Origin: Corallochytrium limacisporum
Lineage: Eukaryota; Opisthokonta
NCBI GenBank assembly: GCA_002811645.1
Contig: PDIP01000018.1
Coordinates: 86,642-150,641 of the forward strand
DNA: 64,000 nucleotides
Direction: 5' to 3'
The position numbers and the translations under genes are program-made. Below the pieces are notes generated by a model that saw only the letters and a list, made by a program, of their open reading frames with translations, was not told the DNA's origin and ran no database searches. Shown here in pieces: positions 28,785 through 37,909 of the stretch. Positions within the stretch are counted from its first letter, which is position 1. Each line of letters starts with the position of its first letter.

Positions 28785-30017
28785 ATGGCACCCGTGACAG
28801 AGGAGGGACAGGAAATCACAGATGCCCAAGGCCTCAAGTCGACTGTGAGCACAGAGATCAAAATGGAGTTGCCTGTTGTGGACTTCACCAACTGCGCAGA
28901 GGGAGATGAATACGACCTGGAGAAGGCTAAGCAGGCAGGGGACCTAGTAAGGAAAGCGCTGGAAGAGTATGGTGCCTTTGTCTTGCTGGATCCCCGGGTC
29001 AAGCCTGAACAGAACGATGTCTTTTTGCGTACGATGGAGTCCTACTGGGAGCGTCCAGCAGAAATGCGTGAGAAGGAGACCCGACCTCACCTGAGCTATC
29101 AACTTGGTCTTACTCCAGAGGGCGTGGAAATTCCTCGGTGCAAGGCTGACACAAACTGCCACAAGGTAATTGATAATTTGGCAGATGAAGACAAGCCCAT
29201 CAAACCTGAAGGTGCTGACCCGAAGCTGAGGTACTTTTGGCGCATCAGTGAGCGGCCAAAGCCTGTGCAGAAGGACAAGGATGGCAAGGAAATTCCACTC
29301 ACCGAGGAACAAAAGGCCAAAGACCCAGATTTTGCACCACAGGTGGTGCCCGAAGGTATGGATGGATTTGAGAAGGTCATGGAAGGCTGGGGCAATCAAC
29401 TACTGGAGGCAGGACAGATGATTCTGCACTGTTATGCTCTGGCTTGTGGCGCAGAAGGTGACTTGTTGACCAAAAAAATCATGAACGGCCACCATTTACT
29501 GGCACCCACCGGTGTCGATCTGTCCACGCACAACCACGTCAACACCATCATGGCAGGATTTCACTATGATCTGAATCTGCTTAGTTTGCATGGCAAGGCC
29601 AACTATCCCGGATTGGCCATTTGGACCCGGGAAGGTAAGAAAATGGAGGTCAAGATGCCCACAGGACCCTACCTCTTGTGCCAAGCAGGGAAGCAGTTCG
29701 AATGGCTGACCGCTGGTAAGGTTCTGGCTGGTTTCCACGAAGTCGCGGTCCGGGAGTCAACACTCAAGGTTCTGTCTGGGAAGAAGGCTGATGATGGCGA
29801 CGCCAGCAAGCGAAAGAAGCCTCAAAGCTCGTGGCGTGTGAGTTCAACGCTCTTTATCCACGTTCGCTCCGACGATGACCTCTACCCCATGCCCGAATTG
29901 ATTGGGGAAGAAGCCGCGGCGGCAGAAGAGAATAAGGTCAAGTACCCCAGGACCCGCACTGGAAAGCAGGTCATGGATGAACTGTCTGCTATCAATCTGT
30001 CTGGTACTGCAGAATAG
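28785..30017 (+). CDS. 2-oxoglutarate/Fe(II)-dependent oxygenase, IPNS-like
   Basis: A 410-residue member of the isopenicillin-N-synthase-like oxygenase superfamily. The N-terminal domain begins with a typical L-P-V-V-D-F motif (about 29-34) and E-Y-G-A-F-V near 62-67. The iron ligands are visible as H-Y-D near 258-260 and H in G-F-H-E near 319; the 2-oxoglutarate-binding R-x-S is R-V-S near 351-353. An unusually long lysine-rich insertion (about 150-185) follows the N-terminal half. The substrate cannot be told; relatives hydroxylate small metabolites or act in secondary metabolism. No targeting signal is seen. It is convergent with ARMC1, 132 bp apart. Confidence 0.88.
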   Translation: MAPVTEEGQEITDAQGLKSTVSTEIKMELPVVDFTNCAEGDEYDLEKAKQAGDLVRKALEEYGAFVLLDPRVKPEQNDVFLRTMESYWERPAEMREKETRPHLSYQLGLTPEGVEIPRCKADTNCHKVIDNLADEDKPIKPEGADPKLRYFWRISERPKPVQKDKDGKEIPLTEEQKAKDPDFAPQVVPEGMDGFEKVMEGWGNQLLEAGQMILHCYALACGAEGDLLTKKIMNGHHLLAPTGVDLSTHNHVNTIMAGFHYDLNLLSLHGKANYPGLAIWTREGKKMEVKMPTGPYLLCQAGKQFEWLTAGKVLAGFHEVAVRESTLKVLSGKKADDGDASKRKKPQSSWRVSSTLFIHVRSDDDLYPMPELIGEEAAAAEENKVKYPRTRTGKQVMDELSAINLSGTAE

Positions 30018-30149
30018 GATTCGTTGGCCTGAAAATATATAATGTATGATACTATTGGTGTAATTATTGCTCCTCGTAGTGGATTGAAAGATCTGAAACA
30101 AGGAAGGCCCAAATGGCAAATAAGTGATAAGAAAATACTATACGGGACA

Positions 30150-31055
30150 TCACCAGTAGAATTTCTTGGTGAGCCACGAGGCAGCGGCACCGATTACACC
30201 ACCGCCATCATCCTTTTTGTTTTTATCACCCTTGCGTACCAGCCATCCTGTGCCCCAGCTAGAGTCATTCGCCGCCACGCCGTCATAGTCGTCCTCATCA
30301 ATGTAGCCATCGTCAGCTTCTGCATCAGCAACTACAGGGCAAGGGTCAACCAGGACTTCCTCACCGTTGTCGTTCTTTACAACCTGTTGTGCGTGAACAT
30401 CCTGCTTGTCATTGACCGCCTTGCAAATCTGTTCCACCTTTACGGCATGTGTCACCCTGACCACCACACGTTCCCTTGAGATGTCAAAAGTGAAGGAGAT
30501 CACACCACGTACGGTCAACAGACGCTCCTCGACGATACCACGGAGCTCTGATGTATTCATGCCCTCAACGTACAGGGTCACAGTCCTAGCCTTCTTTACA
30601 CTGGCACCGGTAAAGAAAGACTGTTGTTGACGCTTGCCGGTCTGCGATCCAGCGCTAGATCCAACTGCAGCGTTAGCCTTTGCCTGTGCAAGAAGCTTCT
30701 CCCGCTTCTCATTGTTTGACGAGGCCTTTTGCGGTGAGAGGCGCTTCTCCAGTTCTTGTGCCTCATTCAGAATTTCTGGGTCGGGCAAACGGTTCTGCAG
30801 CTTCTGGAGATTGTCCAACAGACCGGCCTCACCTTGAATGGCAGTTCGACCTTCCTGCTCCTCCGTAAGGTAACGCAAGGCTTCGAGAGCAGTACGTACA
30901 ACTTCAACTTCGCTGCTATCAAGGAACAGAATCAGTCCGCCTAGAGAGGCCTTGTCCCTGACAATGGCGGAACGGTTGTTCGGCTGCTTAGCCAAGTCTC
31001 GCAGAGATGAAACAATGCCTTGAACATTCATACCGGTGGCAGTATCAACAACCAT
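30150..31055 (-). CDS. ARMC1: Armadillo repeat-containing protein 1 (ARMC1)
   Basis: 301 residues against about 282 in human ARMC1. Residues about 10-100 are armadillo-like helices (V-S-S-L-R-D-L-A-K-Q-P-N-N-R..., then L-G-G-L-I-L-F-L-D, then L-E-A-L-R-Y-L). A lysine-rich linker follows. Residues about 155-230 form a heavy-metal-associated-like ferredoxin fold (T-L-Y-V-E-G-M ... V-R-G-V-I-S-F-T-F-D) lacking the metal-binding C-x2-C, as in animal ARMC1. In animals ARMC1 sits partly on mitochondria and links to the MICOS/MIB complexes and mitochondrial distribution. The C-terminus (W-L-T-K-K-F-Y-W) is the segment linked to mitochondrial targeting in animals; that role is inferred here. Confidence 0.85.
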   Translation of the reverse strand: MVVDTATGMNVQGIVSSLRDLAKQPNNRSAIVRDKASLGGLILFLDSSEVEVVRTALEALRYLTEEQEGRTAIQGEAGLLDNLQKLQNRLPDPEILNEAQELEKRLSPQKASSNNEKREKLLAQAKANAAVGSSAGSQTGKRQQQSFFTGASVKKARTVTLYVEGMNTSELRGIVEERLLTVRGVISFTFDISRERVVVRVTHAVKVEQICKAVNDKQDVHAQQVVKNDNGEEVLVDPCPVVADAEADDGYIDEDDYDGVAANDSSWGTGWLVRKGDKNKKDDGGGVIGAAASWLTKKFYW

Positions 31056-32711
31056 GTTGTCTACAGCATTTCCATATGCAACAAGTATTTGTTAGTGTTT
31101 GTCTTCCCAACGAAGCGTCCCCGGTCGGATCCCCAAACTCTGGACAAACGATATAATACAGCAATGGATAGGAGTCAAACTGGTAGCAACTCTGAGATAC
31201 CTGCATAAAGGATTCCGATCCGCCCCATGAAATGAAACCCTCGGATAGTCTCAATGTCCCCCGGTACCAAGCGAAACCACATTCTCCGAATCCGATAGGA
31301 TGCATTCCAAATGCACAACCCTGCTTCCACCTTGTGAATTTTCGTTGAACCAGGCCACAGCAAGCGCAGACAGTGACCCATCGTCAACCTTCACGCCAAG
31401 TGCCGTACCCCCAAGAGCGCGGCGTATGCGGCCACGAGCACACCTGGCCCCTCTCCTCGGTTGGAAACAGTCCGCACTCGTCATCCTTGGCGAAAACAAG
31501 GCAAAAGGGAGATAGGTGCCGACTCTAACCACGCGATGACTTTCAGTACTGAAACAATATCAAATATTTATCACACGAACGCGACCAAGCAAGGAGCCAT
31601 CCGCGTCGCAGCAAGGACGGAAATACAAGAGAAATCTTCTCCACGGCCTGCTCTCCTCAATTTCGGAAAATGAAAGGAGCCAAAGAAAAAATATGAAAAT
31701 CTTTCGACCCGTCATTTTCTTTAAGCCCTACCCCCCCCCCTGCCCTCTAAACCTTACTTTTCATTTTTCTTTTATTCCCCCCGCCGCCGGCCACTTTCTT
31801 CCCGTGTTCAACTCAAGCCCAAGGGCCCTCCCTGTTTTGCTCCCCGCTTTCTTTATTTTGGTTTTTTTTTCCCCCCGTCTGCAAACCCTTGCCCTGGTGT
31901 CTCCCCCGCTCTCCACCTCCCCGTCCCCCTCAAACTTCTTCAACCACCGAAGCCCCTGGCTTTCCCGCCGAAATAAGTGCCGTACATTTTCATAGAAAGT
32001 CTCGCCCACGATTGCGTCGGACTCCTTCTCCCGCTCTTTCCCGGGCCGTTTCTATTTGGGTGCTGGCGGTGGTAGAATCCCCCTCCCCGGGGCGCCCAGT
32101 CCGTCCCGCCCAAAAGGGAAAATTTGCCGCGCTGTGAGACTCTCTCCCCCCCTCCCTTCCTGTGCTGTGGCTCCCTCCGTGCGCTTGGGCCTCCCCTCTC
32201 CCCCCTCCCACCGTCCCGGTCTCCGCCACTGGCCTCCACGCAACGGTACCCAGATATATTTGTATATTTTGTGAATCTATAATCAGGGGCCATATTAAGC
32301 TCCCGTCTCCCAACTTAAGCCGCCGCACAGACCGCGGTTCGAAAGGGGGAGACAGACTCTGGTATGTGTGTAAAACGAGTGGGCTGAGATGGAAGAGATG
32401 AGAGAGTCGCTGCTCTGAGGTGGAAGGCCCCATCGGAAGAGATTGGGCGACGATCAAAACGTTGCCACTCAATTTTTTCCCTGCCCCGTAAAGCGCGCAG
32501 GACGCTGGCGGACGGGCGTGACTTGTGCGACACTCTCTACTGCATTGGGTGCCGTCGGTTGCCTCCGCAGAAAGCCTATTTGGGGAGCCACAGAAAATAA
32601 GAGGAATCGGCCAGTACCTGAACAAGTCACAGGCGTGAACTAACGACTGGATCAAAGCGATGTTGAATTTGTGCTGTAGCGCTCCCAGTCAGCAGACCCA
32701 TTCACTCTTAT
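31056..32711. other. 1.7-kb divergent spacer, pyrimidine-rich
   Basis: It separates ARMC1 from the PAF-acetylhydrolase gene. The plus strand is C/T-rich from about 31700 to 32220, with C runs near 31731-31740 and 32148-32153. E2F-core-like matches (TTTCCCGC near 31961, TTTGCCGC near 32124) are probably chance. A 15-mer at 32087-32101 recurs at 43043-43057. Open frames here (for example 31990-32655) are compositionally random. Confidence 0.5.
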
Positions 32712-34220
32712 ATGGGTTTTTCTAGATATCTTTGGATCGGTACCCCTGCACTAGTGTTGGCTGCTGCGGCGGGAATACAGTCATATCTTCGCGTAACGGT
32801 GCCTGGTGGCAATATGTTTACCCTGAGGCAACCGTTCGGACACTACGTGGTCGGCTGTGCTGACTACGAGTACAACATCCCAGTCGATCAGCTCAAGTCC
32901 TTCGAGAAGGACTTGTTGAACAAGAATTGCTTGAGCGATGATGGTAACGAAGTCAACCTTTTGTTTCGAGTCTTCTACCCAGCGGAGGTGAACGCGTCAG
33001 GCCAGGCCATAACCACCATGGGCATAAAGGCCAAGCAGAGCCATTGGATTCCGCATTGGAAATATGCACAGGGATACGCCAAGTACGTAGGGATGAACAG
33101 GTTTATGTCGAATGTTGTATTTCCCGCAATTTTGGGACCAAAGAAAATCAGTGCATTTGATTATGCCAAACTGAACGAGGGCGGTCATGCGGATGAGCCT
33201 TTGCCGAAGGGTGCGGGCAGGGAGGAAATGGTAATGGGTGTTTTCCCCGTTATTCTCTTCAGTCACGGTCTATCTGGCCACCGCACCACGTATTCGGCAG
33301 TTGCAGCCGAACTGGCTGCCGCTGGCTTTGTGGTGGCATGCATTGAGCACCGAGATGGCACGGCAAGTACCACATCACGGGATGCGATGAGTAATTTTAT
33401 CTCATTCTACTTCTACAAGGTCACCAATGATGACGAGGTCGACTACAGGTTCAGGAACAAACAGAACCTGCACCGTCGGTTGGAAATGAGTCTGTTACTT
33501 GACATTCTGGAGAATTGGAATAAACACGGCAAGGCACCGGGTGGGGTGGAAAACGTTTTCACGGACAATCCCATCAAGCCTATGGAATTCAAAGGGCGGT
33601 TGGATACCAAGGTGGTAGTGGCTGCCGGTCATTCGTTCGGAGCATCCACAGCCTTGGAGACCTTGTATCGGGATAGCCGCATCTCTGGTGTATTTTGCCT
33701 CGACGCGTGGTTGTTTCCCCTGAGTAGAGCGATGATTAAAGAGGGACCGGTGAACGGATCGCTGCTCTTCCTCCACAACGAGCTTTTCCCTTGGAAGAAG
33801 CTGACCGCGAAACGTCGCTTGGGATCGCACGCTCGGAAGGCTGGCCATGAGTCATTCCTGTACGAACTGTTGGATTCGGGCCACCAGAACCAGAGTGATT
33901 TTCCTCTGTTCCCACATCTGGGATGGAGCATGAAGAAGAGCGGCATGGCTGGACCGGCTGAGGCATGGGAACTTATGGATGTCGGGAATGAACTTTGTCT
34001 TCAATTCTTGCGGAGGCAGATCTTGATCCCGCGTGGCATTCAACCGGCACCGATGCCCGATGACCCTAACTCGCACCCACTTTTGGATGAAGTCAAGGAC
34101 CACAGATTGCTCAATCGGCAGATCCCTTATATCGAAGAATGGAACGAGAGCGAAGAGGGCAAGGCGGAGGCCCGAAGGAAAGCTGCTCAACAGAAACAGA
34201 ACGATGGTGAACAAACTTAG
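32712..34220 (+). CDS. Platelet-activating-factor acetylhydrolase family lipase (PLA2 group VII type)
   Basis: A 502-residue alpha/beta-hydrolase that removes short acyl groups from oxidised or PAF-like phospholipids. Residues about 5-25 are hydrophobic (signal anchor). The oxyanion-region motif F-S-H-G-L-S-G-H-R (about 182-190) and following E-H-R-D-G-T-A match plasma PAF-AH. The nucleophile is in G-H-S-F-G near 305-309; the acid is probably D in C-L-D-A-W near 333; the histidine is in H-Q-N-Q-S-D-F near 393. The C-terminal 40 residues are charged and extra. Human PLA2G7 is 441 residues. The start ATG at 32712 lies only a few bases after a TATAT string; no upstream in-frame start was seen. 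Convergent with the VCPKMT-like gene, 68 bp apart. Confidence 0.9.
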   Translation: MGFSRYLWIGTPALVLAAAAGIQSYLRVTVPGGNMFTLRQPFGHYVVGCADYEYNIPVDQLKSFEKDLLNKNCLSDDGNEVNLLFRVFYPAEVNASGQAITTMGIKAKQSHWIPHWKYAQGYAKYVGMNRFMSNVVFPAILGPKKISAFDYAKLNEGGHADEPLPKGAGREEMVMGVFPVILFSHGLSGHRTTYSAVAAELAAAGFVVACIEHRDGTASTTSRDAMSNFISFYFYKVTNDDEVDYRFRNKQNLHRRLEMSLLLDILENWNKHGKAPGGVENVFTDNPIKPMEFKGRLDTKVVVAAGHSFGASTALETLYRDSRISGVFCLDAWLFPLSRAMIKEGPVNGSLLFLHNELFPWKKLTAKRRLGSHARKAGHESFLYELLDSGHQNQSDFPLFPHLGWSMKKSGMAGPAEAWELMDVGNELCLQFLRRQILIPRGIQPAPMPDDPNSHPLLDEVKDHRLLNRQIPYIEEWNESEEGKAEARRKAAQQKQNDGEQT

Positions 34221-34288
34221 ATCTTCAAATTACAACTAAAAATATAAGGTCATGAGATAATGCTTCTTTAAGGTTAGTTGATCCACAC

Positions 34289-34933
34289 TCACGACTTGTG
34301 AGTGAATACATGGACATGGATCATCGGGTCTTGCCAGTGGGGATCGAGGTCGGCACTCCGGATTTCTTTGATCGATGCAAACTTGGCAATCTCCTGAAAG
34401 AAATGATCTTGAACGTCCTGTTTTCCAGTCTCGGAACGATCCTCATGACTCATGATGATCTGCGTGTTCGGGTTTGTCTCCAGGGCTTCCCGACACACAT
34501 TGAGAAGTGGATCAATGCTCTCCTCGTAGTAGAGACAATCTGCTATCAAAACCAGATCAATAGGGCGCTTGAACGTCCAGGTCCCATTAACCCAATCCAG
34601 GGTGCTTGCTTCTACCACAGTTCCTTCAGACAGTAGGTGCTGGTTTTCGACAATATTGCGCTCAGCCACGGGTACCAGTCTCTCAAGATCAGTCAACACC
34701 ACGTACTGCGCACCCAGAACTGCTGCGGTTAGTCCACATGCACCTACACCGGCACCTAATTCAACAATACTTCGGCCCTTGACGAGGCCAATGTGTTTGT
34801 TCAAATACGCACAGAGCACCAGAGCAGCATCCCAGACTACCACACCAACATCCCCATCCAGATTCTGTGAGAACACCAGAGTGCGGCCAACAGAAGTTAC
34901 CTCAAAATCCCTTGTGAAGGTCTGCCCCGTCAT
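34289..34933 (-). CDS. Protein-lysine methyltransferase, METTL21 family (VCPKMT-like)
   Basis: A 214-residue seven-beta-strand SAM methyltransferase. It has motif I E-L-G-A-G-V-G-A-C-G-L near 57-67, the acidic post-I T-D-L-E near 82-85, and the family's substrate/cofactor loop A-D-C-L-Y-Y-E-E-S near 132-140. A-D-C-x-Y-Y-E-E-S is shared with VCPKMT (METTL21D), which trimethylates a lysine in the AAA ATPase VCP/p97. Length is close to VCPKMT (229). METTL21 relatives modify Hsp70 or elongation factors, so the exact target is open. It is cytosolic, with no targeting signal. It shares only 68 bp with the 3' end of the PAF-acetylhydrolase gene. Confidence 0.85.
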   Translation of the reverse strand: MTGQTFTRDFEVTSVGRTLVFSQNLDGDVGVVVWDAALVLCAYLNKHIGLVKGRSIVELGAGVGACGLTAAVLGAQYVVLTDLERLVPVAERNIVENQHLLSEGTVVEASTLDWVNGTWTFKRPIDLVLIADCLYYEESIDPLLNVCREALETNPNTQIIMSHEDRSETGKQDVQDHFFQEIAKFASIKEIRSADLDPHWQDPMIHVHVFTHKS

Positions 34934-35761
34934 GTGAGGTTCATCTGCACCGAGCTCGTCTAATGTTCTCTACATTGGCAAGCTCCTCGCGGTGAATGCA
35001 GCTGCGGGCACTGTCCCTTCATGTACCTTGTCGCTTAGCTTGACCTGTCCGAATTGCTCGGCTTGGGAACACCGCGCTTGGCCTCTCCACCTCCCCCTTT
35101 TACAGTAGTGGTAGTCTCTGTAAATGGGGGCCTATTTTCGCGGTTGTTGCCTCGGTTGCTGCCGCTCCTCCGGGGCTTCCCCTCACCCACCCCCCCCCTT
35201 CCCCCGGGGGGGGGGACCGGGGAAGGCGGGAGGCCCCGCTGCTACGAAATGTGCGGAAGGGAGGGGTTGGGGGCTGGGGTTAGAGCCAAGTCCGAACGAA
35301 CGCACCCACCAGCAACCGGGTCCCCCAAAAAAATCTTCGCAAGGCACCGGGAAAAATCCGCACAGTCAGGTCAGCTGGCAACGGAGGCTCAACCTAGAGA
35401 TTTTGGGAAATTTTCCGTTCTTTGTTTTTGGATTGAAGTCTTGGCGCGTCGTGAGAGGATTACCATCAAACATTGCGATCCAGGGTCTGTGCAGAACTCT
35501 TATCGGAAGCTATAAGGGAGTGTATACAGCGACCCGCTAGCATGTTGCGGCTGCAACGGTTGGTAAGGACGACGAACGTGGTTTCACAGTCTCAGAAATC
35601 CCACTTCATTGTAGTGAGGTTCCAGGCCAACGTTGGAAATATACTGAGAACGTTTAAACAAGGTCACAATGTGAGGTGACAAATGACTGAAAACAGAGTT
35701 TGAAAACTTTCTGTTTTGCAACGTGGCGTATGCGACTGAGGAGTAGCGAAGCTCTATCACA
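34934..35761. other. Divergent spacer with C/G hairpin
   Basis: This 828-bp spacer lies between the methyltransferase and an unknown gene. It contains the C9-TT-C5-G10 tract at 35190-35215. Open frames at 35054-35540 run through that tract and are not protein-like. A TATA box was not recognised. Confidence 0.5.
35190..35215. repeat. C-run/G-run hairpin
   Basis: Nine C, TT, five C, then ten G: a self-complementary tract in intergenic DNA, one of five of this kind in the window. Confidence 0.9.
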
Positions 35762-37381
35762 ATGTCAAATGCTGTCGCATTCGTCCGCGACAGCGTGCGG
35801 GAGGCACAGAATTTCGTGTCCAATGTATATTACCATTATGTGGCTCCAAGTGTTGTAGCACTGGCCTCGGCATCTTTGTCATTAACCCACCGCAGTCGTG
35901 GTGACATGCACGGGGCTCTGATGGTTTACGAAGTTCGGCCACCCCTAAGTAGTGCCCTTTTGCTAATGACGGTCACTGTCATTCCTTACTATGCACTAAA
36001 GAATCTAAAGCGAGGACTGGGTAAGTGGTATCGTAGGCGCGGGCTGCGAGACGAAGACAAAGTATACCTGCAGCGGGAATATATGCATGTGGTATCCGAC
36101 ACCGGGAAATTAACCAATGGCGAGTACATGGCTCGCATCTTCACCCTAGTCCGTTTGACGTTGCGACCACTGATCAAGGATCTTAAAAAGAGCCAGAAAA
36201 TTCCCAAAAAGAGCGCCAAGAAACCGAACCCACACGAACTCCAAGGGTATATTCAGCTCATGCTCGACCACACAGCCCTGTTTGCCGCCAAGTTGAACGC
36301 GAACAGCAGTGAACTTCGTACAATGGCACAATTCCTCATGGAGAAGCGTATGGCTTTCAAGGACTTGGTGCAAGCCGGCTTTGCGGTGCCGTTCACAGCA
36401 AAGGACGTCGGTACTGCCTTTTCATACGGACTGCAGCTCGTCAATTGGGCCACAGAGGCTGAGTATGTCTTTGAAATGGACCATCGCATGGAGATGCTGG
36501 CCAACTACCGCCAGTGTCTTTTGGTGCTTCAACAGAGTCACGTTCAGCACACAGAGCAAATGAGCCACCTGAGGCCGGATACGCTCGTAATGGGTTGGTC
36601 ACCCCCGCGGGGGCAGCCGTCATCAGGACAGTCGCCAATGAACACCAGCAGGTTGTCAAGCTATGCAGCACAGCCCGCAGATGAGAGTCTGCGAGGGTCG
36701 CAGCTGAATATGGACGCGAGATCGTTCACCCGGGAAGATGATCGCGCAGGCACTACAGTTGTAGGTAATGATAGCACGTCTTCACAACGCGCGAGTATGA
36801 ACAACCTGCAGCAGGACATGAGCCCAGTACCCGCCGCAGGTCCCCGCAAGCCGCGGTACACATCCACTAGCAGCAATCCGAGCATGGCACGGTCAGGAGG
36901 ACTGCACAACAGTGTGGATATGTCGTCCATGGCACGGGGAGATGCTATGAGTTTCTCTGAGATCAGCGAAAGCGGAACTGCGGGAGGAACGGGCAACATT
37001 AATGGCAATGGCAACGGTCTTCAGCAGCGGTCCTATACGGATAGGAATTACCCATCGTCAAACATGACAAATGACTCGCTTGACGGTGGCTTCTTTACTG
37101 AATCAGCGTCTCAGCGATCGAATTCGCTGCGCCGGGTGAACTCACGACAACGATATAGTGGTCAATCGGGTACCCTTGTGTATCGGAATCCATCGACGAC
37201 CAGCCACGGTAGCAACATTCAGCATTCCAAGTCATACCGTCTGCACCGATACGACAGCACTGCCAAGACACCTTCCCAACGACGCAGTGAAGTGGATTTG
37301 AGCGGGTTTGATGACCATGTGGAGAGTAGGGAATATATTGCCACCAACGCGGACACGGACGAGGACGAAAGGAGCATGTAA
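35762..37381 (+). CDS. Unknown protein with hydrophobic N-terminal segments and Ser-rich tail
   Basis: 539 residues, not recognised. Near the N-terminus are two hydrophobic stretches (about 27-41 and 60-78) separated by a loop, then a basic patch (K-R-G-L-G-K-W-Y-R-R-R), which suggests membrane insertion or mitochondrial/peroxisomal membrane association. Residues about 90-280 are amphipathic helical. The last 250 residues are low-complexity, rich in S, N, R and G, and probably disordered and phosphorylated. No signal peptide or known domain is seen. The start ATG follows ACA (AACACAATG-like context). It is tandem with RECQL5 with a 528-bp gap. A distant resemblance to MICOS subunits was considered and not accepted. 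Confidence 0.75.
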   Translation: MSNAVAFVRDSVREAQNFVSNVYYHYVAPSVVALASASLSLTHRSRGDMHGALMVYEVRPPLSSALLLMTVTVIPYYALKNLKRGLGKWYRRRGLRDEDKVYLQREYMHVVSDTGKLTNGEYMARIFTLVRLTLRPLIKDLKKSQKIPKKSAKKPNPHELQGYIQLMLDHTALFAAKLNANSSELRTMAQFLMEKRMAFKDLVQAGFAVPFTAKDVGTAFSYGLQLVNWATEAEYVFEMDHRMEMLANYRQCLLVLQQSHVQHTEQMSHLRPDTLVMGWSPPRGQPSSGQSPMNTSRLSSYAAQPADESLRGSQLNMDARSFTREDDRAGTTVVGNDSTSSQRASMNNLQQDMSPVPAAGPRKPRYTSTSSNPSMARSGGLHNSVDMSSMARGDAMSFSEISESGTAGGTGNINGNGNGLQQRSYTDRNYPSSNMTNDSLDGGFFTESASQRSNSLRRVNSRQRYSGQSGTLVYRNPSTTSHGSNIQHSKSYRLHRYDSTAKTPSQRRSEVDLSGFDDHVESREYIATNADTDEDERSM

Positions 37382-37909
37382 TGGAAGCGGTCCGCAGAGA
37401 TACACTGAAATAATCTACAATAACATCATCATCACAATCATCCTTGACTTTTCGCACAGTCGTGATCAAGTGCCAGAACATAACAGTATCCTGTATAAAC
37501 TCATTCTTTCCGGCTGCCTCCGATTCACGCCATCTTCAGTGAATTAGCAAGCTCTGTCTCTGTCACTCGTGAAAGCGGGAAATCGCTCAAACTCTGGGCC
37601 CTCTTCCCACGAGATCCAACCCCTCCCCCTCGAGCGGGAGCTGACCTCACGATGGCAACGCGTCCTAGTGGGTATGTCAGAACATGGCAGAATTGCCAGC
37701 GGACCAAGTGGTCAAGCGCAGGTGTTTAAACAAACATACAATGGACACAGTTGCCTAGAGGAATATATTGGTAGAATGTTTAAGAACCCTGAGTAACAAG
37801 TGGCTAAAATGGATTCGGAAATAGGATCGGACTCAACCCAACCTGGGACTTTCTTTGGAAATAGAATTCCGACATGGAATGAGCAGAACTAGTTTACAGA
37901 AAACACTCC
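37382..37909. promoter_or_regulatory. Spacer before RECQL5 with E2F-core match
   Basis: This 528-bp spacer contains GCGGGAAA at 37575-37582 (TTTCCCGC on the minus strand), an E2F-core match about 330 bp upstream of RECQL5. No other motif was recognised. Short open frames are not called. Confidence 0.4.
37575..37582 (-). promoter_or_regulatory. E2F-core match upstream of RECQL5
   Basis: GCGGGAAA (TTTCCCGC reversed) matches TTTSSCGC. A replication-linked helicase is a plausible target. Eight bases only, so moderate to weak. Confidence 0.3.

Noticed and set aside
35762-37381. MICOS (APOO-like) membership from the two hydrophobic segments
   Set aside because: The resemblance is limited to a short hydrophobic hairpin; no family signature.
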